A stretch of DNA of 6,039 nt, taken from positions 1-6,039 of the forward strand of contig JABMRH010000228.1 in NCBI GenBank assembly GCA_013202725.1. Direction: 5' to 3'. Positions 1 through 5,753 of the stretch are shown here, piece by piece. Numbering within the stretch: the stretch's first letter is position 1; each line of letters opens with the position of its first letter. The translations under genes were made by a program, and so were the position numbers. The notes beneath the pieces are model-generated. The model ran no database searches and had not been told where the DNA came from. It saw nothing but the letters and a program-made list of their open reading frames with translations. The stretch comes from Desulfobacteraceae bacterium. Lineage in GTDB: Bacteria; Desulfobacterota; Desulfobacteria; Desulfobacterales; ETH-SRB1.

Positions 1-12
1 AAGGAGTATAAT

Positions 13-126
13 ATGAAGGTCAGAGCATCGGTGAAGAAAATGTGCAGCAAGTGTAAAATAGTCCGTAGAAAAAGGGTTGTAAGAGTAATCTGCGAAAATA
101 AACGGCATAAACAGCGGCAAGGATAG
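13..126 (+). CDS. rpmJ: 50S ribosomal protein L36 (zinc-ribbon type)
   Basis: This 37-residue protein begins [15 protein letters not shown] and is bL36, a small component of the large ribosomal subunit. The four zinc-binding positions are intact: Cys11 and Cys14 in a CxxC pair, then Cys27 and His32, so this is the metal-binding (C+) form. The length matches the usual 37-38 residues. The ATG at 13 follows an AAGGAG ribosome binding site at the very start of the window. It lies directly upstream of rpsM with a 13-base gap, the usual position at the spc/alpha operon junction. The upstream neighbours (often infA, map or secY) are outside the window. Identification is from sequence recognition and gene order, and is very secure. 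Confidence 0.97.
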   Translation: MKVRASVKKMCSKCKIVRRKRVVRVICENKRHKQRQG

Positions 127-139
127 AGGAGGAGTTGGT

Positions 140-523
140 TTGGCAAGAATTGCGGGAGTAGACCTACCCAAAAATAAACGGATTGAGATTGGTTTAACAT
201 ATATTTACGGTATCGGCAGAACCATATCAAGGCGTATACTGGATAAACTCGGCATTGGTTATGATATTAAGACAGATCAACTATCAGAGTCCGAGATCAA
301 CGGCATTCGTAAAGTTATTGACAGTGAATTCAAGGTAGAGGGTGAACTTCGCACAGAAGTTTCGATGAACATCAAACGGTTGATGGATTTTGGATCATAT
401 CGCGGTCTTCGCCATCGCAAATCGCTTCCTGTTCGAGGCCAGAGGACAAGCACGAATGCACGTACACGCAAGGGGCCAAGAAGATCGGCAGTTAAAAAGA
501 GAGGCGGAGCTACAAAGAAGTAA
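140..523 (+). CDS. rpsM: 30S ribosomal protein S13
   Basis: This 127-residue protein is uS13 of the small-subunit head, which contacts the P-site tRNA and forms the bridges to the large subunit. The N-terminus [21 protein letters not shown] is the family signature. The basic C-terminal tail, with [16 protein letters not shown] followed by a lysine-rich end, reaches toward the tRNA in known ribosomes. The usual [13 protein letters not shown] has Ser in place of the first His here. Length is normal (about 115-130). The start is a TTG at 140, chosen because the family N-terminus begins there and AGGAGG lies at 127-132 with a 7-base spacer. It is the second visible gene of the alpha operon. In E. 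coli, S4 represses this operon through a leader before rpsM; the 13-base gap here leaves no room for such a structure immediately upstream. Confidence 0.98.
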   Translation: MARIAGVDLPKNKRIEIGLTYIYGIGRTISRRILDKLGIGYDIKTDQLSESEINGIRKVIDSEFKVEGELRTEVSMNIKRLMDFGSYRGLRHRKSLPVRGQRTSTNARTRKGPRRSAVKKRGGATKK

Positions 524-572
524 TGCTGAGATATAAAGCTCTTAATAACTCATAATTACAGGGATGTTATAA

Positions 573-959
573 ATGGCAAAAAGAACCCGTACAAAAAGGA
601 AAGAAAAGAAAAATATTCCAAATGGAGTGGTACATATCCAATCCACTTTTAACAATACAATTATTACCATAACAGATTCTGTCGGTAATGTTGTGGCCTG
701 GTCAAGCTCCGGCGTACAAGGATTTAAGGGTTCTCGAAAGAGCACCCCGTTTGCCGCTCAACTGGCAGCCGAAGATGCTGCTAAAAAGGCAATGGAGCAG
801 GGAATGAAGACCGTGGATGTATATGTCAAGGGTCCCGGAGCCGGCCGTGAATCGGCACTCAGGTCATTGCAGGCAGCTGGATTTAACATTGTTATGATAA
901 AAGATGTTACTCCTATTCCACATAATGGCTGTAGACCGCCAAAAAGGCGCAGGATATAA
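573..959 (+). CDS. rpsK: 30S ribosomal protein S11
   Basis: This 128-residue protein is uS11, a platform protein of the small subunit near the E site. The core with [20 protein letters not shown] and the glycine-rich [13 protein letters not shown] segment is diagnostic. The C-terminus [16 protein letters not shown] carries the conserved Asn-Gly that in several bacteria is converted to isoaspartate. Length is standard. The N-terminus is short and very basic ([13 protein letters not shown]). The start is ATG 573 with a modest AGGGA motif at 560-564. A 49-base gap separates it from rpsM and only 12 bases separate it from rpsD, so it is co-transcribed. No promoter or terminator is visible in either gap. 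Confidence 0.98.
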   Translation: MAKRTRTKRKEKKNIPNGVVHIQSTFNNTIITITDSVGNVVAWSSSGVQGFKGSRKSTPFAAQLAAEDAAKKAMEQGMKTVDVYVKGPGAGRESALRSLQAAGFNIVMIKDVTPIPHNGCRPPKRRRI

Positions 960-971
960 AAGGAGGATAAT

Positions 972-1601
972 TTGTCACGATTTATAGGTCCGGTTTGTCG
1001 GCTTTGCCGGCGCGAAAACTTAAAGTTATTTCTTAAAGGGGATCGATGCTATTCTGACAAGTGTGGTTTTGATCGACGTGGTTATCCGCCTGGCCAGCAT
1101 GGTCAGCGTCGTGGAAGAAAAAGCTCAGACTACGGTATACAGCTTCGCGAAAAGCAAAAGATGAAACGTATGTACGGCCTTTCTGAAAAACAATTTCATC
1201 TGTTTTTTGAAAGGGCTGAGCGACAAAGAGGCATTACCGGCACAAATCTGCTTACATTATTGGAGCGGCGGCTTGACAATGTTGTTTATCGCCTTGGTTT
1301 TGTGAACTCACGCTCTCAGGGTCGTCAGTTTGTAAAACATAATCATTTTTTAGTTAACGGCAAAAAGGTTAATATACCATCATTTTTAATAAAAATTGGT
1401 GATGTAATTGAAACACGGGAAAAAAGCCGTAAAATGCAGGCAATAGTTGGTTCACTGGATGCTGTAGTTCGTAGAGGTATCCCCCAATGGCTTGACCTGG
1501 AAAAAGATGAGCTGAAAGGAACAGTAAGGGCATTTCCGGTGCGCGAAGACCTTACAATGCCTATGCAGGAGCAGCTTGTAGTTGAACTTTATTCCAAGTA
1601 A
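972..1601 (+). CDS. rpsD: 30S ribosomal protein S4 (zinc-binding form)
   Basis: This 209-residue protein is uS4, a primary 16S rRNA-binding assembly protein at the 5' domain and, in E. coli, the translational repressor of the alpha operon. The N-terminal domain has Cys9, Cys12, Cys26 and Cys31, a complete zinc-binding set, so this is the C+ variant. The segment [18 protein letters not shown] is typical of the family. The S4 RNA-binding fold lies at roughly residues 99-165, with [12 protein letters not shown] and the [15 protein letters not shown] hairpin. Length is normal. The start is a TTG at 972, preceded by a full AGGAGG at 961-966 with a 5-base spacer, and it gives the standard MSRF beginning. 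Whether it autoregulates here cannot be told from the sequence. Confidence 0.98.
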   Translation: MSRFIGPVCRLCRRENLKLFLKGDRCYSDKCGFDRRGYPPGQHGQRRGRKSSDYGIQLREKQKMKRMYGLSEKQFHLFFERAERQRGITGTNLLTLLERRLDNVVYRLGFVNSRSQGRQFVKHNHFLVNGKKVNIPSFLIKIGDVIETREKSRKMQAIVGSLDAVVRRGIPQWLDLEKDELKGTVRAFPVREDLTMPMQEQLVVELYSK

Positions 1602-1649
1602 CAGACAAAACGAGCGAGTCAAAAGCTCTCAAAAACTGGAGTTATAACA

Positions 1650-2669
1650 ATGTCATTAAGTGAATTAGTGTTTATGAACTGGCGAGAAATGATAAGGCCG
1701 GAGAAGGTACAGGTAACCGGTACGCCTTCCTATGGCAAGTTTGTTTGTGAACCTCTGGAAAGAGGATTTGGAATAACGATCGGAAATTCTTTAAGGCGTA
1801 TAATACTTTCTTCCTTATATGGTGCGGCTATTGTATCTGTTAAATTCGATGATGTTATGCATGAGTTTAGTACTATTCCGGGTGTGCTTGAAGATGTATC
1901 CGAAATTATTCTTAACTTAAAATGTGTGCGCTTCAAACTGACCGATGCTGAACCGAAAACAATACGCATTGATGCCAAGGGAAATGGCGAAGTCAAAGCC
2001 GGAGATATTATCAGCGATGACGGAAGATGTGAGGTGCTTAATCCTGAGTTGCATATTGCAACACTTTCCAAAAAGGCAAAGTTAAAAATGACCATGACCG
2101 TTAAAGTCGGCAAGGGATATTCTTTATCTGAAGCAAATAAGGATGAAAATTCGCCAATAGGCACAATATCCATAGATGCTGTATTTTCACCTATTAAAAG
2201 GGTAAACTATGTTGTTGGTAATGCCCGTGTCGGTCAGAGGACTGACTATGACAAGCTGACTTTAGAAGTATGGACAGATGGAAGCATTCTTCCGGAGGAC
2301 GCGGTTGCCTATTCCTCCAAGATATTAAAAGAGCAAATGGATGCCTTTATAAATTTTGACGAAGAGCTTGAGCAGGAGCATGGGGAAAAATCGGAAGAGC
2401 TTCAGAAACCGCAGTTTAATGAAAATCTTTATAGAAGTGTTGAAGAGCTTGAGCTTTCCGTTAGAAGCGCCAATTGCCTTAAAAATGCCGGAATAGATAA
2501 GATCTATCAGTTGGTTGTCAAGACCGAAGCGGAGATGCTTAAAACCAAAAACTTTGGAAGAAAGTCGTTAAATGAAATCAAGGAAGTCTTAAATGAAATG
2601 GGCCTTTCTCTTGGGATGAAGCTCAGTGGATTTGTGCTTCCTGAGGAAGACGCAGAGGAAGAGGAGTAA
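1650..2669 (+). CDS. rpoA: DNA-directed RNA polymerase subunit alpha
   Basis: This 339-residue protein is the alpha subunit, which dimerises to nucleate RNA polymerase assembly and contacts promoter DNA and activators. The N-terminal domain (about 1-235) has the dimer motif [12 protein letters not shown] at 39-50. An acidic linker around 240-258 leads to the C-terminal domain (about 262-327). There, VRSANCLK (Arg272, Asn275) and [10 protein letters not shown] (Gly303, Lys305, Ser306) match the E. coli residues that bind UP-element DNA (Arg265, Asn268, Gly296, Lys298, Ser299). The end is very acidic (EEDAEEEE). The start at ATG 1650 is backed by GGAG at 1638-1641. An internal ATG at 1674 lacks a ribosome binding site. 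It lies between rpsD (48-base gap) and rplQ (9-base gap), the standard place. Confidence 0.98.
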   Translation: MSLSELVFMNWREMIRPEKVQVTGTPSYGKFVCEPLERGFGITIGNSLRRIILSSLYGAAIVSVKFDDVMHEFSTIPGVLEDVSEIILNLKCVRFKLTDAEPKTIRIDAKGNGEVKAGDIISDDGRCEVLNPELHIATLSKKAKLKMTMTVKVGKGYSLSEANKDENSPIGTISIDAVFSPIKRVNYVVGNARVGQRTDYDKLTLEVWTDGSILPEDAVAYSSKILKEQMDAFINFDEELEQEHGEKSEELQKPQFNENLYRSVEELELSVRSANCLKNAGIDKIYQLVVKTEAEMLKTKNFGRKSLNEIKEVLNEMGLSLGMKLSGFVLPEEDAEEEE

Positions 2670-2678
2670 AGGGATTCT

Positions 2679-3353
2679 ATGAGACATCGAAAGGCTGGTT
2701 TGAAATTAAACAGGACAAGCAGTCACAAGAATGCCATGTTTAGAAATATGGTTACCTCACTTTTTAAGCATGAGCGGATACGCACTACAGATACTAAGGC
2801 AAAGGGTTTGAGGAAATGGGCAGACCATTTGATTACTCTGGCCAAACGGGGAGATTTGCATGCCAGACGTCAGGCCCTTTCAATTGTAAGAGAAAAGAAT
2901 GTTGTTTACAAACTATTTGATGAAGCTGCCGAGCGGTTTGGCTCTAAATCCGGAGGCTATACCAGAATTATTAAGATGGGAAGACGTCCCGGAGATGCAG
3001 CTCCTGTGTCTATGATTGAACTTATAAGCGTAAGCGCTGAAAAGAGTGAAAAGAAGAAAACCGCAGAGAAAAAGGTAGCAGAAATAGAAAAGAAGAAAAC
3101 AACAGAGAAAAAGGCAGCAGAAGCAGGAAAGAAGAAAACTGCAGGGAAAAAGGCAGCCGGAGCAGAAAAGAAGAAAACAGTAGAGAAAAAAGATGCTGTT
3201 GATAAAAAAGAGGATAAGCCTGAAAAGAAGAAAGCAAAGGAAGATTCTACAACAATATCCGCGGATACCGATAAAAAATCGGCTAAGAAAAAAACTCCCC
3301 AAAAAACCCCATCAGATAAACCCGAAAAGAGCGTAGAAAAAAAGGAGGATTAG
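2679..3353 (+). CDS. rplQ: 50S ribosomal protein L17 with long lysine-rich C-terminal tail
   Basis: Residues 1 to about 117 are a normal bL17: [12 protein letters not shown] at the start, then [19 protein letters not shown], and the closing [17 protein letters not shown]. bL17 sits near the peptide exit tunnel of the large subunit. Typical L17 is 115-130 residues, but this one continues to 224. The extra 107 residues are almost only Lys, Glu, Ala, Asp, Thr, Ser and Pro, and include four tandem 13-residue units at 124-175 on the pattern EKKKTxEKKxAxx. Such composition predicts a disordered, highly basic tail able to touch rRNA or other nucleic acid; this is inference. The frame is open and in phase, so the tail is not a frameshift artefact visible here. 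The start is ATG 2679, 9 bases after rpoA. It is the last gene of the operon, ahead of an inverted repeat. Confidence 0.96.
   Translation: MRHRKAGLKLNRTSSHKNAMFRNMVTSLFKHERIRTTDTKAKGLRKWADHLITLAKRGDLHARRQALSIVREKNVVYKLFDEAAERFGSKSGGYTRIIKMGRRPGDAAPVSMIELISVSAEKSEKKKTAEKKVAEIEKKKTTEKKAAEAGKKKTAGKKAAGAEKKKTVEKKDAVDKKEDKPEKKKAKEDSTTISADTDKKSAKKKTPQKTPSDKPEKSVEKKED
3048..3203 (+). repeat. Four tandem 39-bp coding repeats in the rplQ tail
   Basis: Four consecutive in-frame 39-bp units lie at 3048-3086, 3087-3125, 3126-3164 and 3165-3203. Each encodes a 13-residue unit: [39 protein letters not shown] and [13 protein letters not shown]. The first three are closest to each other at the DNA level and the fourth is the most diverged. 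Degenerate [12 protein letters not shown] pieces follow. The pattern indicates expansion by slippage or unequal recombination, so copy number may differ between strains. Confidence 0.9.
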
Positions 3354-3400
3354 AGGATTAAGGATTGTTAATCCCTTATCCCTTAATCCTTAATCCTTTT
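3354..3400. terminator. 13-bp inverted repeat, probable terminator of the alpha operon
   Basis: The arms AGGATTAAGGATT (3354-3366) and AATCCTTAATCCT (3385-3397) are perfectly complementary with an 18-base loop, starting on the base after the rplQ stop. On the + strand the right arm runs into TTTT at 3397-3400, as in an intrinsic terminator, though the stem is AT-rich. On the - strand a run of seven T (3343-3337) lies 10 bases past the stem, so it may also work in that direction. The loop contains further ATCCCTT copies that can form a competing smaller hairpin with a 3-base loop. The right arm lies inside the last codons of the opposing RNase Z-like gene. Termination is inferred from position and symmetry. 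Confidence 0.6.
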
Positions 3401-4393
3401 ATATGCAGCCATCGCTTCTTCCTGAAAAAGGTCTTCCAGTCCCGAGTACCTTGGTGAAAAATGAAAAAGCGTGAATTGTTTTACCCCTGCCATGCCTGCT
3501 ATCATTCCGGCATTCCCGGCTGTGAGATGAAATTTTTTTTCGGCGATATCTTTGTCTTTTTCAAGAAAAGCAGCCTCAATAAAAAGGTGGTCCGCATCCT
3601 TTGCAAATTCCACCGCCTTTTCAATATTAGGTTTGCAATATAACATATCGGTAATATATGTAATCTTCTGGCCTGGAGTTATTATTGCAATCCGATTTGT
3701 AAGATCCTCTAATATAAATTCCTTTTTTCTTATATTTTCCCGTCCCAGTTTAACCTCAAATTTTGAATCAGGATCTTGATGATCAAAGAGAGCCTGTTTA
3801 AATTCTCTAAGCCAAGGGCCGATTTCAAGCCCAAGATCGATCAGCCTCTCTTTTATTATATTAACATGAAACCGTTCCTTGATTGTAAACCCGAGGCACG
3901 GAATTTTATGATTAAGCACTACTGAAGAGAAAGTCAGCGCAGGTTCTTTTAAGAGGATGCCGTTAAACGGTTGTTTTATGGTGTTTTTGGAAGCTGTAAA
4001 TCTATTTTTACACTGATACTGTCTGGTTATGAGCTGCCCGGCATGTACTTCGGTAATATACAGGGAAAATCGATTGTTGAAATTTTCTACAAGGTTCCAT
4101 GAATATCCGGCAAGTTTCCCCTCAACATTTTTTAAAAATCCTTTGGGGCCGTACATGTAAAGTTTTTTTTCACGCCCCAGAAACAGGCGCAGCAGCCTGT
4201 CAAAGCCAACAAAATGATCCATATGGGTATGAGATATAAAAACATGGCTAATTTTGAGAATATCCTTTGCTGAGAGAGAATAAATATCGCCCAGATCGAA
4301 GATTACGGCGCGTTTCTCAAAAAAAAATGGTATGAACAGGCCGGGGTCTTCAAAGGGGCCGTTTATTAGCCTGGGATGGAATAAGGAGCGCAT
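3383..4393 (-). CDS. RNase Z-like metallo-beta-lactamase-fold hydrolase
   Basis: This 336-residue protein has the metallo-beta-lactamase fold and the full metal-ligand set of tRNase Z: His55-x-His57-x-Asp59-His60 (SHTHMDH), His162 (LNHKIPCLGF), Asp249 (ITDMLY) and His311 in HFSPRY. The segment HLTAGNAGMIAGMAGVKQ (289-306) before HFSPRY is also typical of the RNase Z family, which cleaves tRNA precursors at the 3' end. It departs from standard RNase Z, which is about 305 residues. The N-terminus has no GTGxxxP-like loop, the first motif has Met where HxHGDH has Gly, and the stretch between His60 and His162 and between His162 and Asp249 is longer. Another phosphodiesterase or hydrolase role is therefore possible. 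It starts at ATG 4393, 3 bases after the upstream gene, without a clear ribosome binding site, so translational coupling is likely. Its last codons overlap the terminator hairpin. Confidence 0.82.
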   Translation of the reverse strand: MRSLFHPRLINGPFEDPGLFIPFFFEKRAVIFDLGDIYSLSAKDILKISHVFISHTHMDHFVGFDRLLRLFLGREKKLYMYGPKGFLKNVEGKLAGYSWNLVENFNNRFSLYITEVHAGQLITRQYQCKNRFTASKNTIKQPFNGILLKEPALTFSSVVLNHKIPCLGFTIKERFHVNIIKERLIDLGLEIGPWLREFKQALFDHQDPDSKFEVKLGRENIRKKEFILEDLTNRIAIITPGQKITYITDMLYCKPNIEKAVEFAKDADHLFIEAAFLEKDKDIAEKKFHLTAGNAGMIAGMAGVKQFTLFHFSPRYSGLEDLFQEEAMAAYKRIKD

Positions 4394-4396
4394 TGT

Positions 4397-4819
4397 TTAT
4401 TGGGAAAGAAATTTTTCAACCTGACGGTTTATACAGATATATATATCTTCGTCGGAACCGAAAATATCAACTACATCCTTGTGCTTTAGAAGCTGCTCTA
4501 TAACAAAGGCTGCAGTATAAATGCTTACAATATTAGGATCTCGTGTAATGTGTCTGAATGGCGCTATCTGAAAGTCAACATCAAAATCTTCAGATTTGGT
4601 TAACTTATCGAGACATCGCATTATCTGTTCTTCCAGGGAATTTTTATTGGTGGTTTCAACGAGATTGTTTTCAATAAGCTTTGTGGCAATTGCATTGGAA
4701 AGAGGTTCAATACAGTCTCTTATACTGTTTATTGCCTTTTTGCGCTCAAATTCTCTTGAAGACTCTATTTTTGATAAGATGGTCGCTTCGCGGCTGCTTG
4801 GCCGGAATATTTTAGCCAT
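4397..4819 (-). CDS. Conserved-looking protein of unknown function (140 aa)
   Basis: I do not recognise this 140-residue protein. It starts MAKIFRPSSREATILSKIE and is soluble in appearance, with no signal peptide or membrane segment. The first two thirds are rich in charged residues and predicted mainly helical (about 10-80, SREFERKKAINSIRDCIEPL then a helix-friendly LEEQIMRCLDKL). The last part is more mixed, with a RHITRDPNIVSIYTAA stretch and an acidic GSDEDIY segment near the end. The ATG at 4819 follows AAGGA (4831-4827) with a 7-base spacer, and a promoter lies about 50 bases upstream. It is the first gene of a two-gene unit, 3 bases ahead of the RNase Z-like gene, so a shared process (possibly RNA processing) is plausible but only by association. 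Good ribosome binding site, promoter and tight coupling make it a real gene. Confidence 0.8.
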   Translation of the reverse strand: MAKIFRPSSREATILSKIESSREFERKKAINSIRDCIEPLSNAIATKLIENNLVETTNKNSLEEQIMRCLDKLTKSEDFDVDFQIAPFRHITRDPNIVSIYTAAFVIEQLLKHKDVVDIFGSDEDIYICINRQVEKFLSQ

Positions 4820-4867
4820 TGGTTAATCCTTTTTCAAAGGTCTCATGGTTTGCCATTTTTATTTGGC

Positions 4868-4896
4868 ATGATAATGGCAACATTGGCCGATTGCAA
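4868..4896 (-). promoter_or_regulatory. Sigma70-type promoter for the unknown gene/RNase Z-like pair
   Basis: Read on the - strand, TTGCAA (4896-4891) as -35 and TATCAT (4873-4868) as -10 are separated by exactly 17 bases. The -10 matches the consensus at five of six positions and the -35 at four of six. Transcription would begin near 4861, leaving a leader of about 40 bases before the ATG at 4819. A TTGCCAT/ATGGCAA inverted repeat (4850-4856 and 4874-4880) brackets the -10 and start region and could be an operator. Assigned by pattern only. Confidence 0.55.
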
Positions 4897-5086
4897 GGAA
4901 AATGTTTGACAGGTTTGTAAAAAGTCCAACTTCTATGTCGCGCTGCTTATGGCAAATTACTCTGTATTTTTTGTGATTTTATACAGAAAATCGCCGAGGA
5001 GCAGGAGTTAAATCTGCTGGAATAAAAGTAATCAATGACCCAATGGATATCCCCTAACTGTGCTTGAAATTGTGTTCTAATTCATG
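4897..5086. other. Intergenic DNA between divergent units, no intact gene
   Basis: No convincing gene lies between the two divergent promoters. A TTGACA at 4906-4911 on the + strand has no good -10 at 16-18 bases. An inverted repeat TCTGTAT/ATACAGA lies at 4961-4967 and 4981-4987 around a 13-base T-rich loop. From 4977 to 5057 one + strand frame stays open and reads, after a few residues, GAGVKSAGIKVINDPMDIP before a TAA. It has no start codon and no ribosome binding site, so it may be the tail of a decayed gene or chance. Confidence 0.5.
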
Positions 5087-5115
5087 TTGACAGATATTAT
5101 TGGATACTTTAAGAT
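5087..5115 (+). promoter_or_regulatory. Promoter of the toxin-antitoxin operon
   Basis: A perfect -35 TTGACA (5087-5092) and a -10 candidate TAAGAT (5110-5115) are separated by 17 bases. Transcription would start near 5122, giving a short leader of about 20 bases before the ATG at 5143, which still contains GGAGGA at 5133-5138. The -10 matches four of six consensus bases. The promoter is overlaid by the phased repeats described separately, as expected of an autoregulated operon. Confidence 0.65.
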
Positions 5116-5133
5116 ATTTTTAAGATACTTTTG
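5093..5133 (+). repeat. Four GATA-starting direct repeats over the toxin-antitoxin promoter, probable operator
   Basis: Four related units follow each other: GATATTATTG (5093-5102), GATACTTTAA (5103-5112), GATATTTTTAA (5113-5123) and GATACTTTTG (5124-5133). The spacing is 10, 10 and 11 bp, about one turn of the helix, so the units share a face of the DNA. They run from the -35 box to the ribosome binding site. Ribbon-helix-helix antitoxins of the CopG/BrnA kind bind tandem short sites in their own promoters, so this is probably the operator for the antitoxin encoded at 5475. The repeats are seen directly; the binding is inferred. Confidence 0.55.
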
Positions 5134-5142
5134 GAGGATAAT

Positions 5143-5475
5143 ATGGGTCGAGGGAAGGTTTTTCAATGTGAAGTAACGATATCATCCGGTGTAAGAGAAA
5201 AGCTTTTAAAAAAACATAATATAGAAATCTGGGAAGTTGAAGAGGCCATTTATGATGATCCTCATACTTTTTCTATAACTTACCGTGATTGTTATTTTAT
5301 TTATGGACAGACATTTTCAGGCCGATATCTATTGATATTGATTAGATTGTTGTCTTCAGAAGAAGTGACTAAATTAGGCTTTAAACAGAGAATCAACTTC
5401 ATTAAAATAATTACTGCAAGAGACATGAATAAGAATCAAAGAAAAATGTATAATAAAAAGAGAGGGATAATATAA
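5143..5475 (+). CDS. BrnT-like toxin of a type II toxin-antitoxin pair
   Basis: This 110-residue protein resembles the BrnT toxin family, ribonuclease toxins with a RelE-like fold that stop translation. The recognisable parts are KKHNIEIWEVEEAIYDDP (23-40, matching the family's KHGxxFeeA-FxDP element), the strand pair IYGQTFSGRYLLILI (53-67), and the closing IKIITARDMNKNQRKMY (87-103, matching the ISAR...ER..Y signature). It lacks the usual N-terminal W-D-x-x-K and has an insert of about 13 residues near 71-83, so it is a divergent member. The start is ATG 5143 with GGAGG at 5133-5137. A longer frame from TTG 5131 would begin on top of that ribosome binding site and is rejected. Its stop overlaps the antitoxin start by one base. 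Toxin-first order is the brnTA arrangement. Base composition looks more AT-rich than the alpha operon. Confidence 0.78.
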   Translation: MGRGKVFQCEVTISSGVREKLLKKHNIEIWEVEEAIYDDPHTFSITYRDCYFIYGQTFSGRYLLILIRLLSSEEVTKLGFKQRINFIKIITARDMNKNQRKMYNKKRGII

Positions 5476-5753
5476 TGAAAAACTCCAAGAAAGTCAGTGC
5501 TATTCCCCCGATGAATGATGAGAAACTGGAGAAGTTTTGGGATAATAATGAGCCGGAGGATTTTGAAGGGTGGAAGGAAGGAACAATGAAATTCACACGC
5601 CCACCTAAAAAGTTAATCCAATTAAGACTCGATCCAAGAGATGTCAGAATAATTGACATGGAATCCAAACGGTCAGGCATCGATAGAGCTCAATTAGTAC
5701 GCTCATGGGTAAAGGAAAAGATAAGTCACATGCACAACGATGAGAGATTATGA
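5475..5753 (+). CDS. Ribbon-helix-helix antitoxin (BrnA/CopG-like)
   Basis: This 92-residue protein is the likely antitoxin and autorepressor. The first 40 residues hold an IPPMNDEKLEKFWDNNEPEDF segment, which matches the toxin-binding N-terminal part of CopG-type and BrnA-type antitoxins (xxxEFWxxHxxxDF). Residues about 47-84 form a ribbon-helix-helix unit: strand LIQLRLD (47-53), helix A (54-67) and helix B from Asp70 through QLVRSWVKEKI. Two such chains make the DNA-binding ribbon. Here the DNA-binding part is at the C-terminal half and the toxin-binding part is at the N-terminus, by homology. The ATG at 5475 shares its A with the toxin's TAA, so translation is coupled; a GAGGGA ribosome binding site lies inside the toxin gene. 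It probably binds the GATA repeats before the toxin gene. Confidence 0.78.
   Translation: MKNSKKVSAIPPMNDEKLEKFWDNNEPEDFEGWKEGTMKFTRPPKKLIQLRLDPRDVRIIDMESKRSGIDRAQLVRSWVKEKISHMHNDERL

Noticed and set aside
1730..2173. 147-codon open frame on the - strand inside rpoA
   Set aside because: It lies wholly within the strongly conserved rpoA frame, has no ribosome binding site and gives no recognisable protein; it is an antisense shadow.
3048..3203. Tandem 39-bp units considered as a CRISPR or minisatellite element
   Set aside because: The units are contiguous without spacers and are in frame as codons of rplQ, so they are a coding repeat.
2913..3302. Long - strand frame rich in Phe, Leu and Cys opposite the rplQ tail, looking like a membrane protein
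   Set aside because: Its composition is just the antisense of the AAG/AAA-rich lysine repeats (CTT/TTT giving Leu and Phe). It has no ribosome binding site and rplQ is clearly the coding strand.
3343..3360. AAGGAGGA sequence at the end of rplQ that looks like a ribosome binding site for a further gene
   Set aside because: No start codon with an open frame follows; the stop of rplQ and the inverted repeat come next.
3552..3779. + strand frames opposite the RNase Z-like gene
   Set aside because: The - strand frame carries all metal-ligand motifs; these frames are short shadows without family resemblance.
5131..5142. Upstream TTG start for the toxin gene adding four residues
   Set aside because: The added codons coincide with the GGAGG ribosome binding site that serves the ATG at 5143.
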